Source of the DNA: Croceicoccus sp.
GTDB lineage: Bacteria > Pseudomonadota > Alphaproteobacteria > Sphingomonadales > Sphingomonadaceae
Assembly (NCBI GenBank): GCA_029936705.1
Contig: JAPYSD010000208.1
Coordinates: 1-6,620 of the forward strand
Length of the DNA stretch: 6,620 bases
Direction of reading: 5' to 3'
Shown: positions 1 through 5,671 of the stretch, piece after piece
How the letters are laid out: each line of letters starts with the position of its first letter
Position numbering within the stretch: the first letter of the stretch is position 1
Program-made: the position numbers and the translations under genes
The notes under the pieces: generated by a model
What the model saw: the letters and a program-made list of their open reading frames with translations, nothing else
Told to the model about the DNA's origin: nothing
The model's database searches: none

Positions 1-446
1 GGCTGGCAGTGGCGCTGGCCGCCGCGCTGCCGCGCGATTTGCGCACAAGGATCGACAAGGTCGTGTCCCCCGCCATGGGCGGCATCATCATAGGGCACGA
101 AATGGGCCGCGCCCTGCAGGTCGACGCCATTTTCGTCGAGCGGCCCACCGGCACGTTCGAACTGCGCCGCGGCTTCGATATCCAGCCGGGCGAGAAGGTC
201 CTGATGGTCGAAGACGTCGTCACCACCGGCCTTTCCAGCCGCGAGGCGATCAAGGCGATCGAGGACGCGGGCGGCAAGGTCGTCGGCATCTGCTCGCTGG
301 TCGATCGCTCGGGCGGACAGGTGGACTTCGACATACCCTATCACGCGCTCGTCTCGCTCTCCTTCCCGACCTATGCGGAAGACGAGGTGCCGGCCGACCT
401 CGCCGCCATGCCGGTGGAAAAGCCCGGCAGCCGCAAGAAGCCCTGA
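1..446 (+). CDS. pyrE: Orotate phosphoribosyltransferase, 5'-truncated by the window edge
   Basis: Transfers the phosphoribosyl group of PRPP to orotate to give orotidine 5'-monophosphate, the fifth step of de novo pyrimidine synthesis, in the cytoplasm. The frame is open from base 3 to the TGA at 444-446, giving 147 visible codons. The type-I phosphoribosyltransferase PRPP loop is clear at bases 207-230 (VEDVVTTG), preceded by SPAMGG and an ERP segment of the kind found in PyrE proteins. Bacterial PyrE proteins are usually about 190-215 residues, so roughly the first 50 residues, including the orotate-contacting N-terminus, lie outside the window. A GTG at base 9 is in frame, but it falls inside the conserved fold and is not the real start. 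The protein ends in a short basic tail (SRKKP). pdxJ starts 14 bases after the stop, so the two are probably co-transcribed. Confidence 0.93.
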   Translation, partial: LAVALAAALPRDLRTRIDKVVSPAMGGIIIGHEMGRALQVDAIFVERPTGTFELRRGFDIQPGEKVLMVEDVVTTGLSSREAIKAIEDAGGKVVGICSLVDRSGGQVDFDIPYHALVSLSFPTYAEDEVPADLAAMPVEKPGSRKKP

Positions 447-447
447 C

Positions 448-452
448 AGGAG
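448..452 (+). promoter_or_regulatory. Ribosome binding site for pdxJ
   Basis: AGGAG lies eight bases before the GTG at 461, just after the pyrE stop codon. It is the best Shine-Dalgarno match among the gene starts in this window and supports GTG 461 as the pdxJ start. Confidence 0.75.
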
Positions 453-460
453 TTCGCCGC

Positions 461-1192
461 GTGCAACCGTCCCGCCTCCGCCTGGGCGTGAACATCGATC
501 ACGTCGCCACGATCCGCAACGCGCGCGGCGGGGATCATCCCGATCCGGTCCGCGCGGCCGAGATCGTGGCTTCCGTGGGCGGCGACGGCATCACCGCGCA
601 CCTGCGCGAGGATCGCCGCCACATTCGCGACGGTGACCTCTCACGAATCCAGTCGGCGACCGGGCTGCCCCTCAACCTCGAGATGGCGGCGACGGACGAG
701 ATGCTGGCGATCGCCCTCTCCCATGCACCGCATGCTGCCTGCATCGTTCCCGAAAAACGCGAAGAGCGCACGACCGAAGGCGGTCTCGACGCGGCGGGCC
801 AGCACAATCGCCTGGCGCCGATCGTGAAGCGGCTGGCCGACGCGGGCATCCGCGTATCGCTGTTCATCGAGCCGGAGGAGCGGCAGCTGGACGCCGCGCT
901 GCGCCTTGGCGTACCGGTGGTCGAATTCCACACTGGCGAATATGCGCATGCGACCGGCCCGGAACGCGCGCGCGAGTTGAAGCGTATAGCCGACATGGCG
1001 GCGCTGGCGGCAAAGAACGGGATCGAGCCGCACGCGGGTCATGGCCTCACCTATGACAACGTGCAGCCGATCGCCGCGATTCCGCAGCTCGCCGAGCTGA
1101 ACATCGGCCATTACCTGATCGGAGAGGCCGTGTTCGTCGGTTTGGAAACGGCGGTGCGCCGCATGCGGGACCTGATGGATGAAGCGCGCTAG
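461..1192 (+). CDS. pdxJ: Pyridoxine 5'-phosphate synthase
   Basis: Condenses 1-deoxy-D-xylulose 5-phosphate with 3-amino-2-oxopropyl phosphate (the PdxA product) to form pyridoxine 5'-phosphate in the DXP-dependent vitamin B6 pathway. The enzyme is a cytoplasmic TIM barrel that forms an octamer in the E. coli homologue. The 243-residue length is normal. Family motifs appear in order: GVNIDHVATIRNARG at residues 9-23, HLREDRRHI at 47-55 (active-site His47 and Arg49 equivalents), NLEMA at 72-76 with the catalytic Glu74, VPEKREE at 96-102, a conserved Glu155, and HAGHGLTYDNV at 191-201 with the catalytic His194. No key residue is missing. GTG 461 is chosen because of the AGGAG upstream and because the first motif begins nine residues in, as expected. 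It follows pyrE closely and is separated from acpS by 87 bases. Confidence 0.97.
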   Translation: MQPSRLRLGVNIDHVATIRNARGGDHPDPVRAAEIVASVGGDGITAHLREDRRHIRDGDLSRIQSATGLPLNLEMAATDEMLAIALSHAPHAACIVPEKREERTTEGGLDAAGQHNRLAPIVKRLADAGIRVSLFIEPEERQLDAALRLGVPVVEFHTGEYAHATGPERARELKRIADMAALAAKNGIEPHAGHGLTYDNVQPIAAIPQLAELNIGHYLIGEAVFVGLETAVRRMRDLMDEAR

Positions 1193-1255
1193 CCCACTCT
1201 TGTCGTCCCGCTTTCCATTGCGCGATGCAGCCAAGGTCCGCGCCGATCATGGCCT

Positions 1256-1276
1256 GCCGGGCCGGAAAGGCCGGGC
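1256..1276 (+). promoter_or_regulatory. Possible hairpin presenting the acpS ribosome binding site
   Basis: GGCC at 1260-1263 can pair with GGCC at 1269-1272 around a GGAAA loop. After one G-G mismatch, the stem can extend by three pairs (1256-1258 with 1274-1276). The purine run GGAAAGG at 1264-1270, the best Shine-Dalgarno candidate for the ATG at 1280 (nine bases away), lies partly in the loop and partly in the right arm. The pairing is short, and such matches are common by chance in GC-rich DNA. A regulatory role is only a possibility. Confidence 0.25.
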
Positions 1277-1279
1277 GTC

Positions 1280-1693
1280 ATGATCATCGGCCTCGGTTCC
1301 GATCTCTGCAATATCGAGCGAATCCAGAACTCTCTGGACCGGTTCGGCGAGCGTTTCGAGCTTCGCGTCTTCACCGATGTCGAGCGCGCGAAGGCCGAGA
1401 AGCGGCCCTTCACTCGGGCGGGCACCTACGCCAAGCGATTCGCCGCGAAAGAAGCGTTTTCCAAGGCGGTCGGCACTGGTTTCAAGCGCGGCGTGTTCAT
1501 GAAGGACATCGGCGTCGTCAACGCACCCTCGGGCGCTCCGACCCTTGAACTGGCGGGCGGCGCGGCCGCCAGGCTGGCGGAACTGACCCCCGCGGGGCAC
1601 GAGGCGGTCGTGCATCTGACTATGACCGACGACCACCCCTGGGCCCAGGCATTCGTGGTGATCGAAGCGCGGCCCCTGGCGGGCGGATCGTGA
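1280..1693 (+). CDS. acpS: Holo-[acyl-carrier-protein] synthase
   Basis: Moves the 4'-phosphopantetheine group from coenzyme A to a serine of acyl carrier protein, converting apo-ACP to the active holo form needed for fatty acid and lipid synthesis. It is a cytoplasmic, Mg2+-dependent trimer in characterised homologues. The start ATG gives the typical N-terminus MIIGLGSDL, in which Asp8 is the metal ligand. The second signature, YAKRFAAKEAFSKA at residues 50-63, carries Glu58 (second metal ligand) and Lys62. The C-terminal DDHPWAQAFVVIEA strand is also present. At 137 residues it is slightly longer than the common 120-130, mainly at the C-terminus. Its TGA overlaps the lepB GTG (1690-1693), which points to coupled translation. 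The pairing with pdxJ and lepB is a frequent arrangement in proteobacteria. Confidence 0.95.
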   Translation: MIIGLGSDLCNIERIQNSLDRFGERFELRVFTDVERAKAEKRPFTRAGTYAKRFAAKEAFSKAVGTGFKRGVFMKDIGVVNAPSGAPTLELAGGAAARLAELTPAGHEAVVHLTMTDDHPWAQAFVVIEARPLAGGS

Positions 1694-2637
1694 ACAGTCC
1701 CCGCCCCGAATGGCGCGGCAACTGGCGTTCGCAGTCCCGTCCGACAGGCCCGTCGAGCATCGAGCCGATCGGCGGAGCGACTCGCGAACGGGTGAACTGG
1801 CTGCACGAGGCAGGCGGGCTGCTCGCCATGCTGTTGGCGGTGCTGGCGTTCCATTCGCTGATCGCGAAGCCGTTCTATATCCCCAGCGGATCGATGATGC
1901 CGAACCTGCTGGTCGGCGACCGGCTGATCGTGTCTAAATATCCCTATGGCTGGAGCTGGGTATCCGCCTCGTTCCACGTCGTGCCCCGCTCCGCGCGCCG
2001 CGTCATGGGATCGACTCCCGAATATGGCGACATCGTCATCGTCACGCCGCCCTACGCGAACGAGGACTGGATCAAGCGCGTCGTTGCCCTGCCCGGCGAC
2101 AGGATCGCGCTGCGGCGCGGCCAGATCATCCTGAACGGGGTCCCCATCCCGCAGGAAGTCGAACCGCCGGTCCAGCTGGATGCCGACGATTCGCAGATAT
2201 GCGACGGCCGCCCCTGCCTCGAGGCGTTCGAGCGGTTCCGGGTCCGCCTTCCCAGCGGCCGCGAGGTTTACGAGCCTCCGACGTGGCGCGAAACTCTGCC
2301 GAACGGTGCGAGCTATCTGATCATCGATCACCTGAACCAGCCGCTCGACAACGTGGATGAGATCGCCGTGCCCCGCGGTCACGTGTTCCTGATGGGCGAT
2401 AACCGCGACCATTCGGCCGACAGCCGCGAGATGCGTCCGGGCCACGGCCTGGGCGGTCCGGTACCACTGTCCGACGTGGGCGGCAGGGCTGAATTCATCA
2501 CCTTCTCGCTCGACGGCAGCGAATCGTGGAACCCGCTGTCATGGTGGAGCGGCTTGCGTACCGAGCGCGCGTGGAGCAGTCTGCGTCCCGTCATAAGGCA
2601 AGCGGTCCCGCAAGGGCCGGAAGTCACATCACAATAA
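1690..2637 (+). CDS. lepB: Signal peptidase I
   Basis: Cleaves signal peptides from exported proteins at the outer face of the inner membrane. It is a 315-residue S26 family serine protease with a Ser/Lys dyad. After a cytoplasmic stretch of about 40 residues there is a membrane segment at about 41-59, then PSGSM with catalytic Ser68, the WIKRVVALPGD box with general-base Lys129, and the final GDNRD-HSADSR box at 236-246. A CDGRPC pair (Cys171 and Cys176) in the periplasmic domain resembles the disulfide pair of E. coli LepB and could form a bond. The GTG start overlaps the acpS stop by four bases (GTGA). Only a purine-rich GGCGGGCGGA immediately precedes it, so translation is probably coupled to acpS. 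The next in-frame Met (47) lies inside the membrane segment and would destroy it. In many relatives rnc and era follow lepB, but here a membrane-protein gene does. Confidence 0.96.
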   Translation: MNSPRPEWRGNWRSQSRPTGPSSIEPIGGATRERVNWLHEAGGLLAMLLAVLAFHSLIAKPFYIPSGSMMPNLLVGDRLIVSKYPYGWSWVSASFHVVPRSARRVMGSTPEYGDIVIVTPPYANEDWIKRVVALPGDRIALRRGQIILNGVPIPQEVEPPVQLDADDSQICDGRPCLEAFERFRVRLPSGREVYEPPTWRETLPNGASYLIIDHLNQPLDNVDEIAVPRGHVFLMGDNRDHSADSREMRPGHGLGGPVPLSDVGGRAEFITFSLDGSESWNPLSWWSGLRTERAWSSLRPVIRQAVPQGPEVTSQ

Positions 2638-2656
2638 CCGGGGGGAAGCAGCGCGC

Positions 2657-3748
2657 ATGGACGACAGGGACCCGGAACCGCAGACCACCAGCCCGACAGG
2701 GATATCCGATCCGCGCCTGCGGTTCGAGGCGCGCAAGGCGCTGATCTGGGTATCGATCGTCGTGCTGATCGGCGTTGCGATCTACATGGCGCAGGCGCTG
2801 CTGGTCATATTCGGCGGGCTGGTGTTCGCCGCAATCATCGACGGCGGCGCACGGCTGCTGAACCGCGTCCTGCCCATCGGGCGCGGATGGCGCGTCGGGA
2901 TCGTGCTGCTGCTGGCCATCGCTTTCGTCGGCTGGGTGGTGGTCTTTGCCGGGACATCCCTGGCAGAACAGGCTGCCCAGTTCCCCGAACTGGTCCAGCA
3001 GCAGGCGGCGCGCCTGATGGACTGGCTGAATTCGCAGGGGATCGACGTCGGCGCGGAGCGGGTCACCGGCATGGCGGAAAAGGCCGTGGGCGGGATCGGC
3101 CAGCTGACCAGCGCCGTCGGCGGCCTGATCGGCGGTCTGACCACCGGTTTCCTCATCGTGATCATCGGCGTCTATGTCGCCTTCGAACCCAATCTGTACG
3201 AACGCGGCGTGGCATGGATGATGCCCGACCACCGGCGCGAGGCTTTCCTCGAGATGTCGAGCCAGATGGCCCAGTCGCTGCGGCGGCTGATGTTCGGCAG
3301 GCTGGTCGGCATGGCGTTCGAAGGCGTACTGACCTGGGCGGCCCTGGCGGCCTATGGCGTGCCGCTATCGGTGCTGCTGGGCCTGCTCACCGGCCTGCTC
3401 GCCTTCATTCCCAATATCGGGGCGGTCATTTCCGGCCTGCTGATGGTGCTGGTCGGCTTTTCGGGCGGCACCGACATGGCGCTCTATTGCGTGGGCGTCT
3501 ATCTGGTGATCCAGACCTTCGACGGCTATGTCGTCATTCCGATGATCGCGCGCAAGACGGTCGACCTGGCGCCGGCGCTGGTCCTGGCGGGCCAGCTGAT
3601 CTTGGGTGTGCTGTTCGGCATACTGGGTCTGGCGCTGGCCGATCCGCTGATCGCGATGATCAAGGTCATGCTGGAGTATCGGTCGGAGCACAGTTCCAAG
3701 GATCCTTACAGCGACGAGGCAGCGGATCGCAGTTTTCATCCGGGATGA
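2657..3748 (+). CDS. AI-2E family (PerM-like) inner-membrane transporter
   Basis: A 363-residue polytopic inner-membrane protein of the AI-2 exporter/PerM superfamily. Characterised members include E. coli TqsA (autoinducer-2 export) and some sodium/proton antiporters, so the substrate cannot be read from the family alone. A polar cytoplasmic N-terminus of about 27 residues is followed by hydrophobic segments at roughly 28-45, 46-66 and 77-99. An amphipathic stretch at about 100-145 comes next, then membrane segments near 150-176, 216-235, 237-269, 272-290 and 305-340. Family hallmarks are FIPNIGAVISG (PNIGA at 252-256), DGYVVIP at 289-295 followed by RKTVDLAP, and GILGLALADPL near the end. 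Length and segment pattern match the family. The ATG at 2657 sits 19 bases after the lepB stop, with GGGGAAG about ten bases upstream as ribosome binding site. No luxS or other quorum-sensing gene is visible nearby, so AI-2 export should not be assumed. Confidence 0.9.
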   Translation: MDDRDPEPQTTSPTGISDPRLRFEARKALIWVSIVVLIGVAIYMAQALLVIFGGLVFAAIIDGGARLLNRVLPIGRGWRVGIVLLLAIAFVGWVVVFAGTSLAEQAAQFPELVQQQAARLMDWLNSQGIDVGAERVTGMAEKAVGGIGQLTSAVGGLIGGLTTGFLIVIIGVYVAFEPNLYERGVAWMMPDHRREAFLEMSSQMAQSLRRLMFGRLVGMAFEGVLTWAALAAYGVPLSVLLGLLTGLLAFIPNIGAVISGLLMVLVGFSGGTDMALYCVGVYLVIQTFDGYVVIPMIARKTVDLAPALVLAGQLILGVLFGILGLALADPLIAMIKVMLEYRSEHSSKDPYSDEAADRSFHPG

Positions 3749-3775
3749 CACCGGTTCGGGGGATCGACTTTAACT

Positions 3776-4903
3776 ATGGCTCGCAAGTTTCTCTATGGCA
3801 TCGCCATCCTGGTGGTGCTGATCATCGCTGGCGGTATCGCGCTTTCCTTCTGGTCGAAGGAGCTGACGCAGCTCGCGTTCGTGCCGGGCGGCGCGTTCGA
3901 GGAGCAGCCCGCGCTCGAGGATAGCGCGTACCAGGATCCGGCGATGTGGATCGCGCGTCCCGGCATGGGCGACAGCAATCCCGCCCGCTTTTTGCCCGAG
4001 GGTTTCACGCCCGAGCAGGACACCTCGGACAGCGCGGTCTTCTTCGTCCACCCCACCAGCTATACCGCGACCGATCACTGGAATGCGCCGCTGGACGATG
4101 CCGCCGCGCGCAGCGGCGCCGAACTGTTCGTGCGCGGCATGGCCAGCCCCTTCAACCGCTCGGTCGAGCTGTGGGCCCCGCGATACCGGCAGGCTGCCGT
4201 GGGCGCGTTCCTGACCGAAAAGCCCGAAGCGAGGCAGGCGGTCGACGCCGCCTATGCCGACGTGGCGAAGGCGTTCGACTATTTCGTCGCCTCGATCCCG
4301 CAGGACATGCCGATCGTGCTGGCCGGGCACAGCCAGGGTTCGCTCCACCTGATCCGCCTGATCAAGGATAAGGTCGCGGGCACGCCGCTCGCCCCGCGCA
4401 TCGTCGCGGCCTATGTCGTCGGCTGGCCCGTATCGACCGAGAACGATCTGCCCGCCATGGGCATGCCCGCGTGCGCTACCTCCGGCCAGCCCGGCTGCGT
4501 GATGAGCTGGCAAAGCTTTGCCGAGCCGGCCGACCCCGAAGCCCTGCTGGAAGCTTATGCGCGCGGCCCGGACCTCGACGACCGGCCCAAACTGCCGGAA
4601 AGCGTGCTGTGTTCGAACCCGCTTACCGGCGGAACCGGCGGCGAGGCGCCGATGGGTGACAATCTGGGCACGCTGGTGCCGAACGAAGGCATGACGGGCG
4701 GCACGCTGGTGGCAGGCGCCGTCCCGGCCAAGTGCGATCCGCGCGGTATCCTGCTGATCGGCGACCCGCCCGAGATGGGCAGCGCCGTGCTGCCGGGCAA
4801 CAACTACCACGTTTACGACATCCCCCTGTTCTGGGCCAATCTGCGCGCCGATGTCGCCGCGCGTGAAGAGGGGTACCGCAAGGCGCAGGCCGCCGCGCGA
4901 TGA
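3776..4903 (+). CDS. DUF3089 family protein, membrane-anchored alpha/beta-hydrolase-like
   Basis: A 375-residue protein that resembles the DUF3089 family, which has an alpha/beta-hydrolase appearance but no well-established substrate that I know of. Residues 5-25 form a single hydrophobic segment after a short basic start (MARK), so it is probably anchored in the inner membrane with the main domain in the periplasm. The FFVHPTSY strand, the WAPRYRQA motif and the nucleophile elbow GHSQG (184-188, Ser186) support a serine hydrolase fold. Asp330 (LIGDPPE) and His345 (NYHVYD) are plausible partners for the triad; this assignment is inferred. Four cysteines (233, 241, 279, 320) in the domain could form disulfides, which fits a periplasmic site. 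It starts 27 bases after the transporter stop, with GGGGGA at 3758-3763 as a somewhat distant ribosome binding site. Its TGA overlaps the ruvX ATG (4900-4903). An esterase, lipase or peptidase role is possible, but none can be assigned. Confidence 0.85.
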   Translation: MARKFLYGIAILVVLIIAGGIALSFWSKELTQLAFVPGGAFEEQPALEDSAYQDPAMWIARPGMGDSNPARFLPEGFTPEQDTSDSAVFFVHPTSYTATDHWNAPLDDAAARSGAELFVRGMASPFNRSVELWAPRYRQAAVGAFLTEKPEARQAVDAAYADVAKAFDYFVASIPQDMPIVLAGHSQGSLHLIRLIKDKVAGTPLAPRIVAAYVVGWPVSTENDLPAMGMPACATSGQPGCVMSWQSFAEPADPEALLEAYARGPDLDDRPKLPESVLCSNPLTGGTGGEAPMGDNLGTLVPNEGMTGGTLVAGAVPAKCDPRGILLIGDPPEMGSAVLPGNNYHVYDIPLFWANLRADVAAREEGYRKAQAAAR

Positions 4904-5373
4904 TCGTCGACAATGCCCGCGCCTTCAGCGATGCGCTGCCCGACGGCGGCTTGCTGCTGGGGCTCGATCCCGGGACCAGGACCGTGGGCGTCGCGCTGTG
5001 CGATGCGGGCTGGCGCTTTGCGACCGCGGGCAAGACATTGCCGCGGGGCAAGTTCGGCCCACTGAAGCAGGCGCTGGCCGCGCTGCTGGCAGAGCGCAAG
5101 GTAGTGGGCATCGTCGTGGGTCTTGCGAAGAACATGGACGGCAGCGAGGGGCCCCGCGCCCAAGCTGCGCGCGCCCTCGCCCGCAACCTGGATGAGGCGT
5201 TCGCGCTGCCCATCCTGTTGTGGGACGAGCGGCTATCGACCGCGGGCGCGGAACGCGCGATGATCGAACAGGACATGAGCCGCGCCAAGCGCGCGGAGCG
5301 GATCGACAGCCATGCCGCGGCGGTCATCCTGCAGGCCGCGATAGACGCGCTATCGGCGCCGTTTCTGGACTGA
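4900..5373 (+). CDS. ruvX: RuvX/YqgF family RNase H-like nuclease (putative pre-16S rRNA nuclease / Holliday junction resolvase)
   Basis: Cytoplasmic RuvC-fold nuclease. Family members have been linked to maturation of the 16S rRNA 5' end and, by fold, to Holliday junction resolution. The acidic catalytic positions all appear intact: Asp23 in GLDPGTRTVGVA, Glu110 in WDERLST, and Asp136 in RIDSHAAAVIL. The IVVGLAKNMDGSEGP segment matches the family block usually written VGLPLNMDGSE, with the usual Pro and Leu replaced by Ala and Lys. The protein is 157 residues, compared with about 138 in E. coli YqgF; the excess is mostly an N-terminal extension of about 17 residues before the first strand. 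The ATG overlaps the DUF3089 stop codon (ATGA), so translation is probably coupled. It is the last plus-strand gene here and ends ten bases from the stop of a convergent minus-strand gene. Confidence 0.93.
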   Translation: MIVDNARAFSDALPDGGLLLGLDPGTRTVGVALCDAGWRFATAGKTLPRGKFGPLKQALAALLAERKVVGIVVGLAKNMDGSEGPRAQAARALARNLDEAFALPILLWDERLSTAGAERAMIEQDMSRAKRAERIDSHAAAVILQAAIDALSAPFLD

Positions 5374-5383
5374 GTCCCGCGTC

Positions 5384-5611
5384 CTAGTGCGCCTGCCCGG
5401 GATGTTCGGGGTCGAGCGCGGCGATCGCCTCGGGGAATGCTTCGCGCAGAAAGGAGAGGATCTGGCGGCAACGCTCGGTCTCGCCATCGTGCAAGGACTG
5501 CTCGGCCTGGGCCAGCTTGCGTTCGAGGACATGCAGCATCTGGCGGCAATTATTGGCCGCGTGACGCAGTTCCTCAGCGCCGGGGGTACGATTGGGATCG
5601 TTGCCTTCCAT
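5384..5611 (-). CDS. Small helical protein of unknown function
   Basis: A 75-residue protein that I do not recognise as a named family. It is judged real because minus-strand third codon positions are strongly G/C-rich, matching the neighbours, while the antisense frame reads as low-quality sequence. From residue 12 to about 66 it is predicted almost wholly helical, charged and rich in Ala, Leu, Glu and Gln, probably a helical hairpin. Two segments, CRQMLHVLER (22-31) and CRQILSFLRE (48-57), resemble each other at a 26-residue spacing. There is no signal peptide or membrane segment, so it is likely cytoplasmic. ATG 5611 is preferred because composition changes upstream of it. An ATG at 5653 or a TTG at 5668 would lengthen it to 89 or 94 residues. 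None of the starts has a good Shine-Dalgarno match. It follows cysG by 60 bases on the same strand and converges on ruvX. Confidence 0.68.
   Translation of the reverse strand: MEGNDPNRTPGAEELRHAANNCRQMLHVLERKLAQAEQSLHDGETERCRQILSFLREAFPEAIAALDPEHPGQAH
5460..5549 (-). repeat. Pair of 12-base direct repeats inside the small helical gene
   Basis: ATCTGGCGGCAA (plus-strand reading) occurs at 5460-5471 and again at 5538-5549, exactly 78 bases apart. On the coding strand both copies fall in the same frame and encode the two CRQ-(M/I)-L segments, so the repeat reflects an internal 26-residue protein repeat rather than a mobile element or a binding site. Confidence 0.6.
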
Positions 5612-5671
5612 GCGATGCCCAATGCGAAGGATTGGCCGTCCTTGCAATATCATCTGACATAGCAACAAAAA
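5612..5671 (-). other. AT-rich gap between cysG and the small helical gene
   Basis: This 60-base gap, with the last codons of cysG beside it, is the most AT-rich part of the window; bases 5651-5700 are about 36% G+C by count. Read on the minus strand it contains TTAATTTTTGTTGC just after the cysG stop. It could hold a promoter for the small gene, but I found no -35/-10 pair with good spacing. There is also no convincing hairpin followed by a T-run, so no terminator is called. Confidence 0.4.

Noticed and set aside
535..996. Minus-strand open frame (153 codons) opposite pdxJ
   Set aside because: It is antisense to a fully conserved enzyme gene, and its Ser/Arg-rich product has no motifs.
1562..1569. 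Perfect 8-base palindrome GCGGCCGC inside acpS
   Set aside because: It lies in coding sequence for an Ala-rich stretch, where such GC palindromes arise by chance; there is no sign of a site with a function.
1426..2445. Long minus-strand open frame (339 codons) across acpS and lepB
   Set aside because: It is antisense to two well-identified genes, its product is rich in Arg, His, Gly and Asp with no recognisable motif, and long antisense frames are expected in GC-rich coding DNA.
2657..3748. Quorum-sensing (autoinducer-2) export module
   Set aside because: The AI-2E family name reflects one characterised member. No luxS, lsr or related gene is present, and family members differ in substrate.
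2887..3924. Plus-strand open frame (345 codons) offset from the AI-2E transporter gene
   Set aside because: It is an Arg/Gly/Asp-rich out-of-frame shadow that runs through the transporter stop and into the DUF3089 start, with no family motifs.
3770..4810. Long minus-strand open frame (346 codons) across the DUF3089 gene
   Set aside because: It is the antisense shadow of a gene with clear family motifs and a membrane anchor. The product is Arg/Gly/His-rich and resembles nothing I know.
5374..5383. Possible bidirectional terminator between ruvX and the convergent small gene
   Set aside because: There are only ten bases between the stop codons, with no inverted repeat followed by a T-run. Termination, if it occurs here, must use signals I cannot see.
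5387..5662. Plus-strand open frame (91 codons) opposite the small helical gene
   Set aside because: Its third codon positions do not show the G/C bias of the other genes, it lacks a good ribosome binding site, and the minus-strand frame has the better codon pattern and a coherent helical product.
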